Below are positions 1-6,655 of a stretch of DNA of 10,100 nt, one piece after another (position 1 is the stretch's first letter; each line of letters starts with the position of its first letter). Position numbers and translations under genes: made by a program. The stretch comes from an uncultured Oscillospiraceae bacterium (GTDB taxonomy: Bacteria > Bacillota > Clostridia > Oscillospirales > Acutalibacteraceae). The notes below the pieces were generated by a model. The model was not told the DNA's origin, ran no database searches, and saw only the letters and a program-made list of their open reading frames with translations. Location: assembly GCA_900553525.1 (NCBI GenBank), contig USDZ01000049.1:1-10100 (forward strand), written 5' to 3'.

Positions 1-177
1 CACACCGTCCGTAACCGCGGCAAAGGCGGTCTGGATCGGGGTGATGACAGCCCCCGTGATGGTAGCCGGGATGGTCGAAAATCCGCCGGTGGACGCCGCG
101 TAGATCATAATGCCCACCAGGAACAGGGCGATCCCCGCCAGCACTTTAAATGCCAGGCTTTTCAGGAATTCTTTCAC
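1..177 (-). CDS. mreC: Rod shape-determining protein MreC, N-terminal fragment (runs off the window)
   Basis: This is the first 59 codons of a gene that continues past the left edge. It starts with GTG at 177-175, preceded 5 nt upstream by a perfect AGGAGG (183-188). The translation begins MKEFLKSLAFKVLAG, followed by one hydrophobic membrane segment (about residues 12-28) and then an extracellular-type stretch (FSTIPATITGAVITPIQ). That is the usual MreC layout: short cytoplasmic tail, one anchor, then a periplasmic/extracytoplasmic coiled coil and beta domain, not yet reached here. MreC scaffolds the elongasome outside the membrane and links MreB to the cell-wall synthases. It lies 21 nt after the mreB stop on the same strand, so it is almost certainly co-transcribed with mreB. 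The call rests on position plus N-terminal pattern; the diagnostic C-terminal domain is outside the window. Confidence 0.85.
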   Translation of the reverse strand, partial: MKEFLKSLAFKVLAGIALFLVGIMIYAASTGGFSTIPATITGAVITPIQTAFAAVTDGV

Positions 178-198
178 AGCGTCCTCCTGTCTCGGTCT

Positions 199-1206
199 TT
201 ACCGGGCGCGGCCGGAACGGAAATTGCTGACCATACCGATATCCAGGCATTTGCCGGTGCCGATCGCCACACAGTCCAGGGGATTTTCCGCAACGTGGAC
301 CGGCATGCCGGTCTCGCGGCTGACAAGCACATCCAGCCCGCGCAGCATGGCGCCGCCGCCGGTGAGCATGATGCCGTTGTCGATGATGTCGGCAGACAAT
401 TCAGGCGGGGTGCTTTCCAGAGTGGAGCGGATGGCGTCCACAATGGCGGAAACCGGATCGGCCAAAGCCTCCCGGACCTCTTCCGACGAAATGGTGATGT
501 TTTTGGGAAGACCGTCCACCAGGTTGCGGCCCTTGACATCCATGGTGCTTTCATCCTCATAAGGGAAGGCCGAACCGATCCGGATCTTGATGTCTTCGGC
601 CGTCCGTTCTCCGATGAGAAGGTTGTATTTCTTTTTAATATACGAAATAATCGCCTCGTCAAAATCGTCCCCCGCGGTGCGGACCGAACATTTCGTGACG
701 ATGTCCCCCAGGGAGATGACCGCCACCTCAGAGGTACCGCCGCCGATATCCACCACCATGCAGCCCGCCGCTTCATTGACCTGGAGTCCGGCGCCGATCG
801 CCGCAGCCATCGGCTCTTCGACGAGTTCCACCGCCTTCGCGCCCGCATTTCGGGCCGCCTCATCCACAGCGCGGCGTTCCACCTCCGTGACCCCCGAGGG
901 GATGCAGATGACCACGCGGGGCCGGCTGAACACGGTGGAATGCACCGCCGTGCGGATAAAATACTTCAGCATTTCCGATGTCACATCGAAATCGGCGATG
1001 ACGCCGTCTTTGAGGGGACGGACCGCGGATATGGAACCGGGGGTTCGTCCGATCATTTCCTTGGCCTCGCTGCCCACCGCCATGACCATGTTTTCCTTCA
1101 CGTCCATTGCGACGACCGAGGGTTCCCGCATGACGATGCCCTTGCCCTTCATATACACGAGGGTATTCGCCGTCCCCAGATCAATTCCAATATCCCGGCT
1201 GAACAA
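199..1206 (-). CDS. mreB: Rod shape-determining protein MreB (bacterial actin)
   Basis: MreB is an actin-like ATPase that forms short membrane-bound filaments and directs side-wall peptidoglycan synthesis. The 335-residue product matches the usual family length (about 335-345). Actin-fold nucleotide motifs are visible: phosphate-1 DIGIDLGTANTLVY (residues 5-18), phosphate-2 VVDIGGGTSEVAV (about 151-163) and the adenosine motif LTGGGAMLRGLD (281-292). EPSVVA (28-33), IPSGVTEVERRAV (102-114) and LVEEPMAAAIGAG (128-140) are also typical. The start is TTG at 1206-1204, giving MFSRDIGIDLG, with a GGGAGAG ribosome site about 8 nt upstream; no in-frame ATG is available. An ATG directly followed by TAA sits between the ribosome site and the TTG. 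mreC follows after 21 nt. A consensus promoter lies about 110 nt upstream, so mreBC can be transcribed independently of maf. Confidence 0.97.
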   Translation of the reverse strand: MFSRDIGIDLGTANTLVYMKGKGIVMREPSVVAMDVKENMVMAVGSEAKEMIGRTPGSISAVRPLKDGVIADFDVTSEMLKYFIRTAVHSTVFSRPRVVICIPSGVTEVERRAVDEAARNAGAKAVELVEEPMAAAIGAGLQVNEAAGCMVVDIGGGTSEVAVISLGDIVTKCSVRTAGDDFDEAIISYIKKKYNLLIGERTAEDIKIRIGSAFPYEDESTMDVKGRNLVDGLPKNITISSEEVREALADPVSAIVDAIRSTLESTPPELSADIIDNGIMLTGGGAMLRGLDVLVSRETGMPVHVAENPLDCVAIGTGKCLDIGMVSNFRSGRAR

Positions 1207-1319
1207 CTTACATCTCTCCCTTATCTTTTTGGCCCCGCGGGCCCTATCCGGCCTTTACGCCATTTTCACCGTCTTTAAAACGGCATACATCCATTCTTAT
1301 CCTTGACTGCCGATACTAT

Positions 1320-1348
1320 ATTATATACGCGGCAGGAAAATTTCTCAA
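1320..1348 (-). promoter_or_regulatory. Sigma-A type promoter for mreBC
   Basis: On the minus strand, TTGAGA (1348-1343), a spacer of exactly 17 bp, and a perfect TATAAT (1325-1320). Transcription would begin near 1313, leaving a leader of about 105 nt before the mreB TTG. That leader contains a short GC hairpin (GGCCC-CGC-GGGCC, 1231-1243) just upstream of the ribosome site. Confidence 0.8.
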
Positions 1349-1406
1349 CCGCAATTCGGACTTTTTTGAAAAAAATCCCATATAAAAAGAGGATTTCCAC
1401 AAAATC

Positions 1407-1979
1407 TTATGAAAGGTTTAAGAGATAGGGCTTCAGAAACGCCCACAGACGGGCCCCCGGCAGACCCATTACGGTGTAAAAATCGCCCTGTATGCCCTTC
1501 ACAAACCGCATTCCCCGGCCCTGAACCGCGTATCCTCCCGCTTTGTCGAGAGGCTCGCCCGTCTCTACATAGTCCCGAATCTCCCCGGAATCGAGCGGCA
1601 TGAAGTCTACTAGTGCCTCGTCCGTGAAGCCGTCCGCGATCCCGGAACCGCACAGCCAAACGCCGGTGATCACCCGATGGCGTTTTCCGGACAGGAGGGC
1701 GAGCATCCGGCAGGCGTCCTCCCTGTCCGCAGGCTTGCCGAGAACCGTACCGTCCGGCGCGGCCACCACGGTGTCCGCACCCAGGACCAGCTGTCCAGGA
1801 TACCGGGCGGCGACTTCTTCCGCCTTTGTCCGCGCCACCGCCATTACGGCGTCCGAAAGGGGCTTGGAAAGGTCGAGCGATTCCTCTCCCAGAGCTGGAA
1901 TCACATCAAAAACCAGACCCAATTTTTCACAAATCTCCCTCCGCCGGGGAGAGGTGGAAGCCAAAACCAACCGTTTCAT
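1407..1979 (-). CDS. maf: Maf-family nucleotide pyrophosphatase (septum formation inhibitor-type)
   Basis: Maf proteins hydrolyse non-canonical or selected nucleoside triphosphates (dTTP/UTP in the YhdE-type subgroup) to monophosphate and pyrophosphate, and overexpression can block septation. The 190-residue product has the expected size. Motifs in order: LASTSPRRREI (6-16) for phosphate binding, VLGADTVV (65-72) with the likely catalytic aspartate D69, GKPADREDA (81-89), GKRHRVITGVW (98-108), DKAGGYAVQG (145-154) and GIQGDFYTVMGLP (162-174). The ATG at 1979 lies 14 nt after the DUF4321 stop, with a purine-rich GAGGGGG site in the gap, so the two genes are read together. The order DUF4321-maf-mreB-mreC fits Clostridia. 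The exact substrate cannot be read from sequence alone. Confidence 0.96.
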   Translation of the reverse strand: MKRLVLASTSPRRREICEKLGLVFDVIPALGEESLDLSKPLSDAVMAVARTKAEEVAARYPGQLVLGADTVVAAPDGTVLGKPADREDACRMLALLSGKRHRVITGVWLCGSGIADGFTDEALVDFMPLDSGEIRDYVETGEPLDKAGGYAVQGRGMRFVKGIQGDFYTVMGLPGARLWAFLKPYLLNLS

Positions 1980-1993
1980 GCGTTCTCGCCCCC

Positions 1994-2245
1994 TCAGCGC
2001 ACCTTTTTATATAGCAGCAGCGCACCGCCAATGAGCAGAACCTGTAGGACGTTGACCTGCATATGAAAGGAAAAACTCAGATCGATGATCGCGAGGTCGA
2101 GCCGGCCCAAGTCGAAGCCGATCGACTCCCCCCAGGTCAGCCATTTCAGCCAGGATACTTCCTGCGTCAGCGTGGTGATGAGGGCGGAAAGCACCAGCGC
2201 CGCGAGCACTAGAAAAATCAGAATCAGCGTGTTTTTGGTTTTCAT
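1994..2245 (-). CDS. DUF4321-type small membrane protein
   Basis: An 83-residue protein of unknown function with two hydrophobic segments: about residues 7-25 at the N terminus (LILIFLVLAALVLSALI) and 64-79 at the C terminus (VNVLQVLLIGGALLLY). A central stretch includes GESIGFDLGRLDLAIIDLSFSF. This matches my recollection of the DUF4321 family, short two-helix proteins encoded just before maf in Clostridia. The start chosen is ATG at 2245-2243, because it is preceded 5 nt upstream by a strong GAGGAGAGG site and because the frame upstream of it overlaps dut in another phase and encodes nothing membrane-like. Its position suggests a supporting role near the mre/maf functions, but no function is established. 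Confidence 0.85.
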   Translation of the reverse strand: MKTKNTLILIFLVLAALVLSALITTLTQEVSWLKWLTWGESIGFDLGRLDLAIIDLSFSFHMQVNVLQVLLIGGALLLYKKVR

Positions 2246-2274
2246 GTTTGTCCTCTCCTCTGTTGTTGCCGATA

Positions 2275-2456
2275 GCGGCTTGAGCCGCCGGGCAGACCCT
2301 TCGCCTTGAGTTAGGCAGGCTTGCATCATGCAAGACATGCGGGCCAACCCGCCAAACCGGGGAACTATAATCCCCTCGGGCAATGGCGGCTGCGCCGCTA
2401 TTGCGGGTGGCCGGTCCATTCCGGCGTCCTTTTTCGGATTCCGCTGGGGACCGGCC
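2275..2456. repeat. Cluster of inverted repeats (hairpin array) between dut and the DUF4321 gene
   Basis: The 214-nt spacer 2246-2459 contains no credible gene but at least five inverted repeats. They are GCGGCT-TG-AGCCGC (2275-2288), CTTGCAT-C-ATGCAAG (2320-2334), GGGGA-7nt-TCCCC (2359-2375), an 11-nt imperfect pair with one G/T position around TGC (2380-2404), and a perfect 9-nt pair GGCCGGTCC/GGACCGGCC (2409-2417 and 2448-2456). None has a U-tract, so they are not simple intrinsic terminators. They could be a dispersed palindromic repeat, a structured RNA, or mRNA-processing structures between dut and the downstream genes. Confidence 0.7.
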
Positions 2457-2459
2457 CGG

Positions 2460-2903
2460 TCACAGTCTCCCAGTGGAACCGAAACCTCCGGATCCCCGCT
2501 CGGTTTCGTCCAGACACGCAACCTCCACGATTTCGGGCAGGCAGATCGGCACGACCACCAACTGCGCGATCCGTTCGCCAGGACGGAGTTCATAAGCCGT
2601 CTGCGACTGATTGCAAAGCCCCACCCGAATTTCCCCGGTGTAATCGCTGTCGATCACACCAACGCCGTTGGAAAGGGCAATGCCGTGCTTCACTGCCAAG
2701 CCGCTGCGGGCAAAAACCAGCCCGACCGTCTCTCGGGACGGCAGCCCCACCGCTATCCCGGTCGGCACACTGACCAGAGCGCCTGGCGGAATGGTCAGCG
2801 GGCTGTCCAGCAACGCATGTAGATCCAACCCGGCGCTGCCGGATGTGCCCCGGACGGGCAGCTTGGCACGAGGGTCGGTTTTTTGAATTTTCAACGATAG
2901 CAT
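2460..2903 (-). CDS. dut: dUTP diphosphatase (dUTPase)
   Basis: dUTPase hydrolyses dUTP to dUMP and pyrophosphate, keeping uracil out of DNA and supplying dUMP for dTMP synthesis. The 147-residue trimeric-type enzyme shows all five conserved motifs in order: I SAGLDLHA (23-30), II ARSGLA (65-70), III GVIDSDYTGEI (82-92, which carries the catalytic aspartate), IV PGERIAQLV (108-116) and the phosphate-binding C-terminal motif V GSGGFGSTG (137-145). The ATG at 2903 follows an AAAGGAGAG ribosome site that lies inside the last codons of the upstream adenylyltransferase gene. The two genes overlap by 13 nt, implying translational coupling in one transcript. Length and motifs are complete, so the enzyme should be active. 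Confidence 0.97.
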   Translation of the reverse strand: MLSLKIQKTDPRAKLPVRGTSGSAGLDLHALLDSPLTIPPGALVSVPTGIAVGLPSRETVGLVFARSGLAVKHGIALSNGVGVIDSDYTGEIRVGLCNQSQTAYELRPGERIAQLVVVPICLPEIVEVACLDETERGSGGFGSTGRL

Positions 2904-3787
2904 ACGGGCGTCTCTCCTTTGCTCCTGCGGTATTCCTCCCGCATATATTCCAGATACCGCGTCATCTGCGCGTCGTCTCTCTCGGGATAGGGATAGCCAA
3001 ACCGTCCGCCCACCGCCTGCGCCAAATCCCGAAATAGGCCGCAGGCGGTAAAAACCGCATCCCAGAGATGGTCGTAATTCCCATCTGCATAGGTGTTTCG
3101 ATACCGCTCATACAGCGGAGGCGGCAGGTGCCGCCGGAAGTATTTACCCCACATCCCGGCCGAGACGCCAAAATCCGTTTTCATGCCGATATACCACGCC
3201 GCCATGTTTTCCAGTTCGGGGTGGACAACCCCGGTATACATCCGCATCACATAGGGCAGTTGATCCCGCACGATGCCTTTGGCCACGTTGTTCAAACACC
3301 ACCAGAATTCGTTGCAGCAGGCCTCGTATCGGAATTTTTCAGGCTTTTGAATCCAATAGCCCGTGTCGTCGGACGGCGGCAGCGGCGGCAGAAGTCCATC
3401 CTTGTCAAGGAGCGGAACCGTCAGAGTATCGGTCCCGTAGATTTCCCGGGCGGCCTCTTCCGTTTCGATATGCAGGTCGATCCGGTTGCCGTCGGTAAAC
3501 AGGATCAGCCAGGTGTAGGAGCGGGAAAAGTCCTTTCCCTGCCCCCATCCCAGATCGTTGGAATCCGGTTCCTGAATCATGGCGGGTTCCCCAAACACGG
3601 TGACCCAGCTTTTATCCGCCAGAAAAGAGGCCGTCTCTCCCACCACATACACCACATCGTAATCTCGATAAGGATCCTTGTCCACATGCGGGTTGGCACG
3701 GGATCCGTTCATATATACAGCCCGGACCCGCTCGTCCGTCTGGGCGACGCCTAGAATAAGGGCCATCATCTCCTGTTCGCTTCGCAT
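2891..3787 (-). CDS. Aminoglycoside 6-adenylyltransferase-like nucleotidyltransferase (ANT(6)/AadK family)
   Basis: Members of this family transfer AMP from ATP to the 6-hydroxyl of streptomycin and confer resistance. The 298-residue product is of normal family length. The nucleotidyltransferase signature is intact: MNGSRANP (26-33) with GSR at 28-30, then RDYDVVYVV with the metal-binding acids D42 and D44, and a third acid in DGNRIDLHI (D104). The C-terminal half has family-like WWCLNNVAKGI and RDQLPYVM stretches. I chose ATG 3787 (MRSEQEMMAL) over an in-frame ATG ten codons upstream, because it has AAGGAG 6 nt before it and matches the family N terminus. It follows the U32 gene by 20 nt and overlaps dut by 13 nt, so it sits inside a housekeeping operon. 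Whether it acts on streptomycin or another substrate is not shown by the sequence. Confidence 0.9.
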   Translation of the reverse strand: MRSEQEMMALILGVAQTDERVRAVYMNGSRANPHVDKDPYRDYDVVYVVGETASFLADKSWVTVFGEPAMIQEPDSNDLGWGQGKDFSRSYTWLILFTDGNRIDLHIETEEAAREIYGTDTLTVPLLDKDGLLPPLPPSDDTGYWIQKPEKFRYEACCNEFWWCLNNVAKGIVRDQLPYVMRMYTGVVHPELENMAAWYIGMKTDFGVSAGMWGKYFRRHLPPPLYERYRNTYADGNYDHLWDAVFTACGLFRDLAQAVGGRFGYPYPERDDAQMTRYLEYMREEYRRSKGETPVCYR

Positions 3788-3807
3788 AACGTCTCCTTTT
3801 TCCTTTA

Positions 3808-5922
3808 TTATAGACATCCCCGGAAGTAGAGCCCCCGGGTATAGGAGGCAGGCGGAACAGCCGCCCCTTCCCGGTAATCCTGCAAAATAGCCGCGGTTTC
3901 TTCGGGGGACTCCCCGGTGAAATGCAGAAGTAAAAAGTCTACCGGAGGCAGGGAGTCTAGACGATCCGCCAGATACAGGGGAACAGCATTGAGCATCTCG
4001 GCCCCGCCGTCAAAACAGGCCAAGGGGAAAGAGACGCCCTTCCGATCGGTTAAGGTACAGTTTCGGCCTTTGGCACAACTCCCGGTCATCCGCCGAGGGC
4101 AGTCCCGCAGCAGCATCAACGGCTGATGTCCATAGGCAAACAGGCCCACCGGCAAAGGCGGAGCTTCTGCAAAATCCATTTGACGCAAGGTCAGTTCCAC
4201 CGATAAGACCGCAGCGGACAGACCATCTTCCGCCATGGCGTACAAAGCGTCCCGGTTATACACATTCATTCCAAAGCCGCCCACCGGGAGAAGCCCGGCC
4301 CGGCGGGCAGGATCCACCGCGTCCACCTGTCCGCACAGGGCAAAGGAGGCGCCATTGTCCCGGGCGGCTTGCAGAAGGGACAGTATTTTCTCCTCCCTGT
4401 CGAAAAGAAGACGGGGAATTTCCACGCCAGCGGTCTTGGTACCGAACGGCAAGGCCGGCCGTGACCGCCATGCGTCCAACGGAAGGATCCATCCATCCGC
4501 CCCCGAAACGAGTTGATCGGGACGGGCCGCCCTGGCCAGCAGAAACGGCCGGCGTGCGGAATCCAAAAAAGGAGCTCTCGCAGAACCAGACGTGGAAAGC
4601 GGCCGGGCTGTCCGATCGAACGCGATGGCCCGCGGTGCGCTCCTCTGCGCTTCCAGGCCGGCAAGCGCATCCCGCCGCAGGGCGTTGAGGATGGATATCG
4701 GCAGGGTCAGTCCCTCTCCGATCCGGCAATCCGCCTTCCGGGTATAGAAGGGGGTGCCGCCGGTCTTTTGCAGTTGCGCGGCGGCACGCTCTGAATCTAG
4801 AGGCCGGTTTCGCGCCGGTTCTGGCACCGGGCCGGACGCTTCGGCGGTAAACGCACCGTCGGTCACGGACAGCGCGGTAGGGCGCCCGCTCTCCATCCGC
4901 AGCCTCCAGTCCACCGCCACACGGGGGGATTCCTTCTCATACAGACTCGCCAGGCGCGCCAAGGTCGCGCTATCGGCCGCGGTCACGTCCTCCTTCCGAC
5001 GGGAACCCAGCATTCCCCGGTCCCGCCGCCCGGAAAAATAACCAGCTGTAAATCCAGAGCGAGAAAATACTTTTTGTAAATCATCTAACAGGGACGCGTC
5101 TGGGGTTTTCCCGCGGACCAGAGCGGCGAACACCGCGGTGGCGGCAGCCACATATTCGGGACGTTTCATCCGCCCTTCAATTTTCAGGGAGGAAATCCCC
5201 ATCCGGCAGAGAGCGGCCACATGATCCCGCAGACAGAGGTCTTTGAGGGACAGGGCTGTTTCTCCCGATCCCGGCCGATGACCGGGCGCGAAGGGAAGCC
5301 GACAGGGCTGGGCACACAGACCCCGGTTGCCGCTCCGCCCCCCAAGCATCGCCGAGAGGTAACATTGGCCGGACACACTCCGGCAGAGCGCCCCATGGAC
5401 GAATACCTCGATCTCACAACCGAGTCCCGTGCAAGCGGCGATTTCCCTTTCCGACATTTCCCGGGCCAGGACCACCCGGCTAAATCCCGCCGCACTGAGC
5501 CGCCGAACCCCTTCCGGGGTGTGGCAGGAAAGCTGGGTGGAGGCGTGTAGCGGCATGTCCGGGGCCGCGGCGCGCACCCGCCGGGCGAATCCCCGGTCCT
5601 GCACGATCAGGGCATCCACCCCCGCCCTGCAGGCGGTTTCGGCCAGCGCCAGAGCGTCGTCCATCTCCTCTTCCCGGATCAGGGTATTCATGGTCAGATA
5701 GACCCGCACTCCCCGCACATGGCAGAAAGCCGCCGCCTCCCACAGCGAGGCGGCGGCAGCGGCGCTCTCCTCCCCAGCCGAAAAATTCACGGCGTTCCGT
5801 CTGGCGCTGAACCGTTCGGCGCCGAGGTACACCGCATCCGCCCCGCACAGCACTGCTGCGCGGAGGGCGTCCATGGATCCGGCCGGCGCCAATACCTCGG
5901 GCCGGTTTTTCTCCTTGCTCAT
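3808..5922 (-). CDS. U32 family peptidase-like protein with DUF3656-type region (RlhA/YhbU-like)
   Basis: A 704-residue member of the U32 family. Despite the peptidase name, characterised relatives act in RNA hydroxylation: E. coli RlhA for 23S rRNA C2501 and TrhP for tRNA uridine-34. The N-terminal TIM-barrel part starts EVLAPAGSMDALRAAV (9-24), with GADAVYLG (27-34). The family core HGALCRSVSGQC (176-187) and NRGLCAQPCR (199-208) holds four cysteines, C180, C187, C203 and C207, in the arrangement used for an iron-sulfur cluster in relatives. SLKIEGRMKRPEYV (245-258) completes the signature. A long variable middle fits DUF3656, and the C-terminal part carries a second cysteine-rich patch (CPRRMTGSC, then CTLTDRKG). 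Its ATG overlaps the zapA stop as ATGA, so the two are translationally coupled. Long RlhA-like length favours rRNA modification; the exact substrate is inference. Confidence 0.92.
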   Translation of the reverse strand: MSKEKNRPEVLAPAGSMDALRAAVLCGADAVYLGAERFSARRNAVNFSAGEESAAAAASLWEAAAFCHVRGVRVYLTMNTLIREEEMDDALALAETACRAGVDALIVQDRGFARRVRAAAPDMPLHASTQLSCHTPEGVRRLSAAGFSRVVLAREMSEREIAACTGLGCEIEVFVHGALCRSVSGQCYLSAMLGGRSGNRGLCAQPCRLPFAPGHRPGSGETALSLKDLCLRDHVAALCRMGISSLKIEGRMKRPEYVAAATAVFAALVRGKTPDASLLDDLQKVFSRSGFTAGYFSGRRDRGMLGSRRKEDVTAADSATLARLASLYEKESPRVAVDWRLRMESGRPTALSVTDGAFTAEASGPVPEPARNRPLDSERAAAQLQKTGGTPFYTRKADCRIGEGLTLPISILNALRRDALAGLEAQRSAPRAIAFDRTARPLSTSGSARAPFLDSARRPFLLARAARPDQLVSGADGWILPLDAWRSRPALPFGTKTAGVEIPRLLFDREEKILSLLQAARDNGASFALCGQVDAVDPARRAGLLPVGGFGMNVYNRDALYAMAEDGLSAAVLSVELTLRQMDFAEAPPLPVGLFAYGHQPLMLLRDCPRRMTGSCAKGRNCTLTDRKGVSFPLACFDGGAEMLNAVPLYLADRLDSLPPVDFLLLHFTGESPEETAAILQDYREGAAVPPASYTRGLYFRGCL

Positions 5923-6278
5923 TCGTGGGGCTGGGAACGGCCGCGGCGCAGGTCGTCGATCTCGCGGCGCAGCCGTTCGGTTTCCCGCCGGGCGTTTTCC
6001 AGTTCCTGACGGGCGCGGGCATTGTCGTCGAGATATCCTTTCATCTGAGAGCGTAGATTATCGGCGGCACCTTCCGCCTTTTTGGCCGCATCGGCGTTGG
6101 TAATCGCCACCAGAACCGCCGCCATGGTGGTGGAGATCCGTTCATCCGCGTGGAGAAGCGCGCGCATGTCCCGGTCCACCTGACCGCCGAGTTCCCGAAC
6201 ATAGTCCTCCGCTTCATCGGAGGTGATCGCATATTCCGTACCGCAGATGTTGAGTTTCACTTTGTTGACAGTAGGCAT
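5919..6278 (-). CDS. zapA: Cell division protein ZapA
   Basis: ZapA binds and cross-links FtsZ filaments, stabilising the Z ring in the cytoplasm at midcell. The 119-residue product has the usual two-part build. An N-terminal globular head runs NKVKLNICGTEYAITSDEAEDYV (about 5-27), with the characteristic V-x-I-x-G-x-x-Y pattern. A long helix follows, becoming a charged coiled coil (about 70-115, rich in R, E, Q and L heptads). It is slightly longer than B. subtilis ZapA because of the extended coiled coil. The ATG at 6278 has AAAGGAG 8 nt upstream. It is first in a four-gene run (zapA, U32, adenylyltransferase, dut), and its stop overlaps the U32 start by 4 nt. Confidence 0.92.
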   Translation of the reverse strand: MPTVNKVKLNICGTEYAITSDEAEDYVRELGGQVDRDMRALLHADERISTTMAAVLVAITNADAAKKAEGAADNLRSQMKGYLDDNARARQELENARRETERLRREIDDLRRGRSQPHE

Positions 6279-6404
6279 ACGGAGGGCTCCTTTCTGATTT
6301 TTGCTTTATAAATGATTAAAATAACGGTTCGGCCACAACCAAATATCCTGTTCGGATATGGAACAATATGCTGAACTCTCAAGAGCCTATCATGGTTTCA
6401 ATTC

Positions 6405-6410
6405 ATTATA
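6405..6410 (-). promoter_or_regulatory. Possible -10 box for the zapA operon
   Basis: A perfect TATAAT reads on the minus strand about 127 nt upstream of the zapA ATG. The matching -35 position (17 bp away) is only a T-run in the tail of a hairpin, so the promoter is weakly supported. No better-spaced pair was found between it and zapA. The downstream leader has a small hairpin (ATATCC-5nt-GGATAT, 6343-6359). Confidence 0.35.
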
Positions 6411-6427
6411 CCGCATTCGCGTTTTAT

Positions 6428-6462
6428 AAAAAAGAGGGTTTTCCGTGAAAATCCCCTTTTTT
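6428..6462. terminator. Bidirectional terminator-like hairpin between the zapA and htpG promoters
   Basis: An A-run, then GGGTTTTC, a 3-nt loop (CGT), GAAAA-T-CCC with one bulged T, and a run of six T. The A/T tails make it terminator-like on both strands. It lies between the candidate zapA -10 box and the htpG promoter, with no gene ending into it, so it may insulate the two divergent units from each other or be a remnant of a lost gene. Confidence 0.5.
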
Positions 6463-6495
6463 CCGTGCCGTAACAATTTTTTTACAATTCTCCCC

Positions 6496-6524
6496 TTGCC
6501 TTTCCTTTAGAATCGTACTATACT
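6496..6524 (+). promoter_or_regulatory. Sigma-A type promoter for htpG
   Basis: TTGCCT (6496-6501), a 17-bp spacer, and TATACT (6519-6524). The predicted start site is near 6531, inside the CIRCE element, so repressor binding would directly block initiation. The resulting leader is about 125 nt and can fold (CGCAGCC 6588-6594 with GGCTGCG 6608-6614). Confidence 0.85.
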
Positions 6525-6528
6525 CATT

Positions 6529-6555
6529 TTAGCACTCTAATAGAGAGAGTGCTAA
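6529..6555. promoter_or_regulatory. CIRCE element (HrcA operator)
   Basis: A perfect match to the CIRCE consensus: TTAGCACTC, 9 nt, GAGTGCTAA. The symmetry extends three bases further on each side (6526-6558). HrcA is the heat-shock repressor that binds this sequence in front of groESL and dnaK operons. Here it sits just downstream of the -10 box of htpG, the only plus-strand gene it can control; the zapA promoter lies more than 100 bp away. Confidence 0.97.
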
Positions 6556-6655
6556 AATTATAGACTCTCTCTTTTAAGAAGAAGCGGCGCAGCCCTCGGG
6601 CGTGTCCGGCTGCGGGTCTGCCGCCGTCAGGATCTGGAAAGGATGATGTTCAGAC

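Noticed and set aside
295..1278. Long plus-strand ORF antisense to mreB
   Set aside because: It is rich in H, R and D with no recognisable domain and is a shadow of a fully conserved mreB frame; GC-rich codon use keeps the antisense frame open.
1349..1406. Intrinsic terminator after maf
   Set aside because: AT-rich imperfect hairpins exist (for example AAATCC with GGATTT), but stems are short and the T-runs lie inside the stems, so I could not support a terminator.
1994..2593. 199-residue version of the DUF4321 ORF
   Set aside because: The N-terminal 116 residues overlap dut in another frame and the hairpin spacer; the internal ATG at 2245 has a far better ribosome site and gives the family length.
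3068..3754. 228-codon plus-strand ORF antisense to the adenylyltransferase gene
   Set aside because: No domain, no ribosome site, and the opposite strand carries a complete enzyme with all motifs.
3788..3817. Ten-codon N-terminal extension of the adenylyltransferase
   Set aside because: The upstream ATG overlaps the U32 stop region and lacks a good ribosome site; ATG 3787 has AAGGAG and matches the family start.
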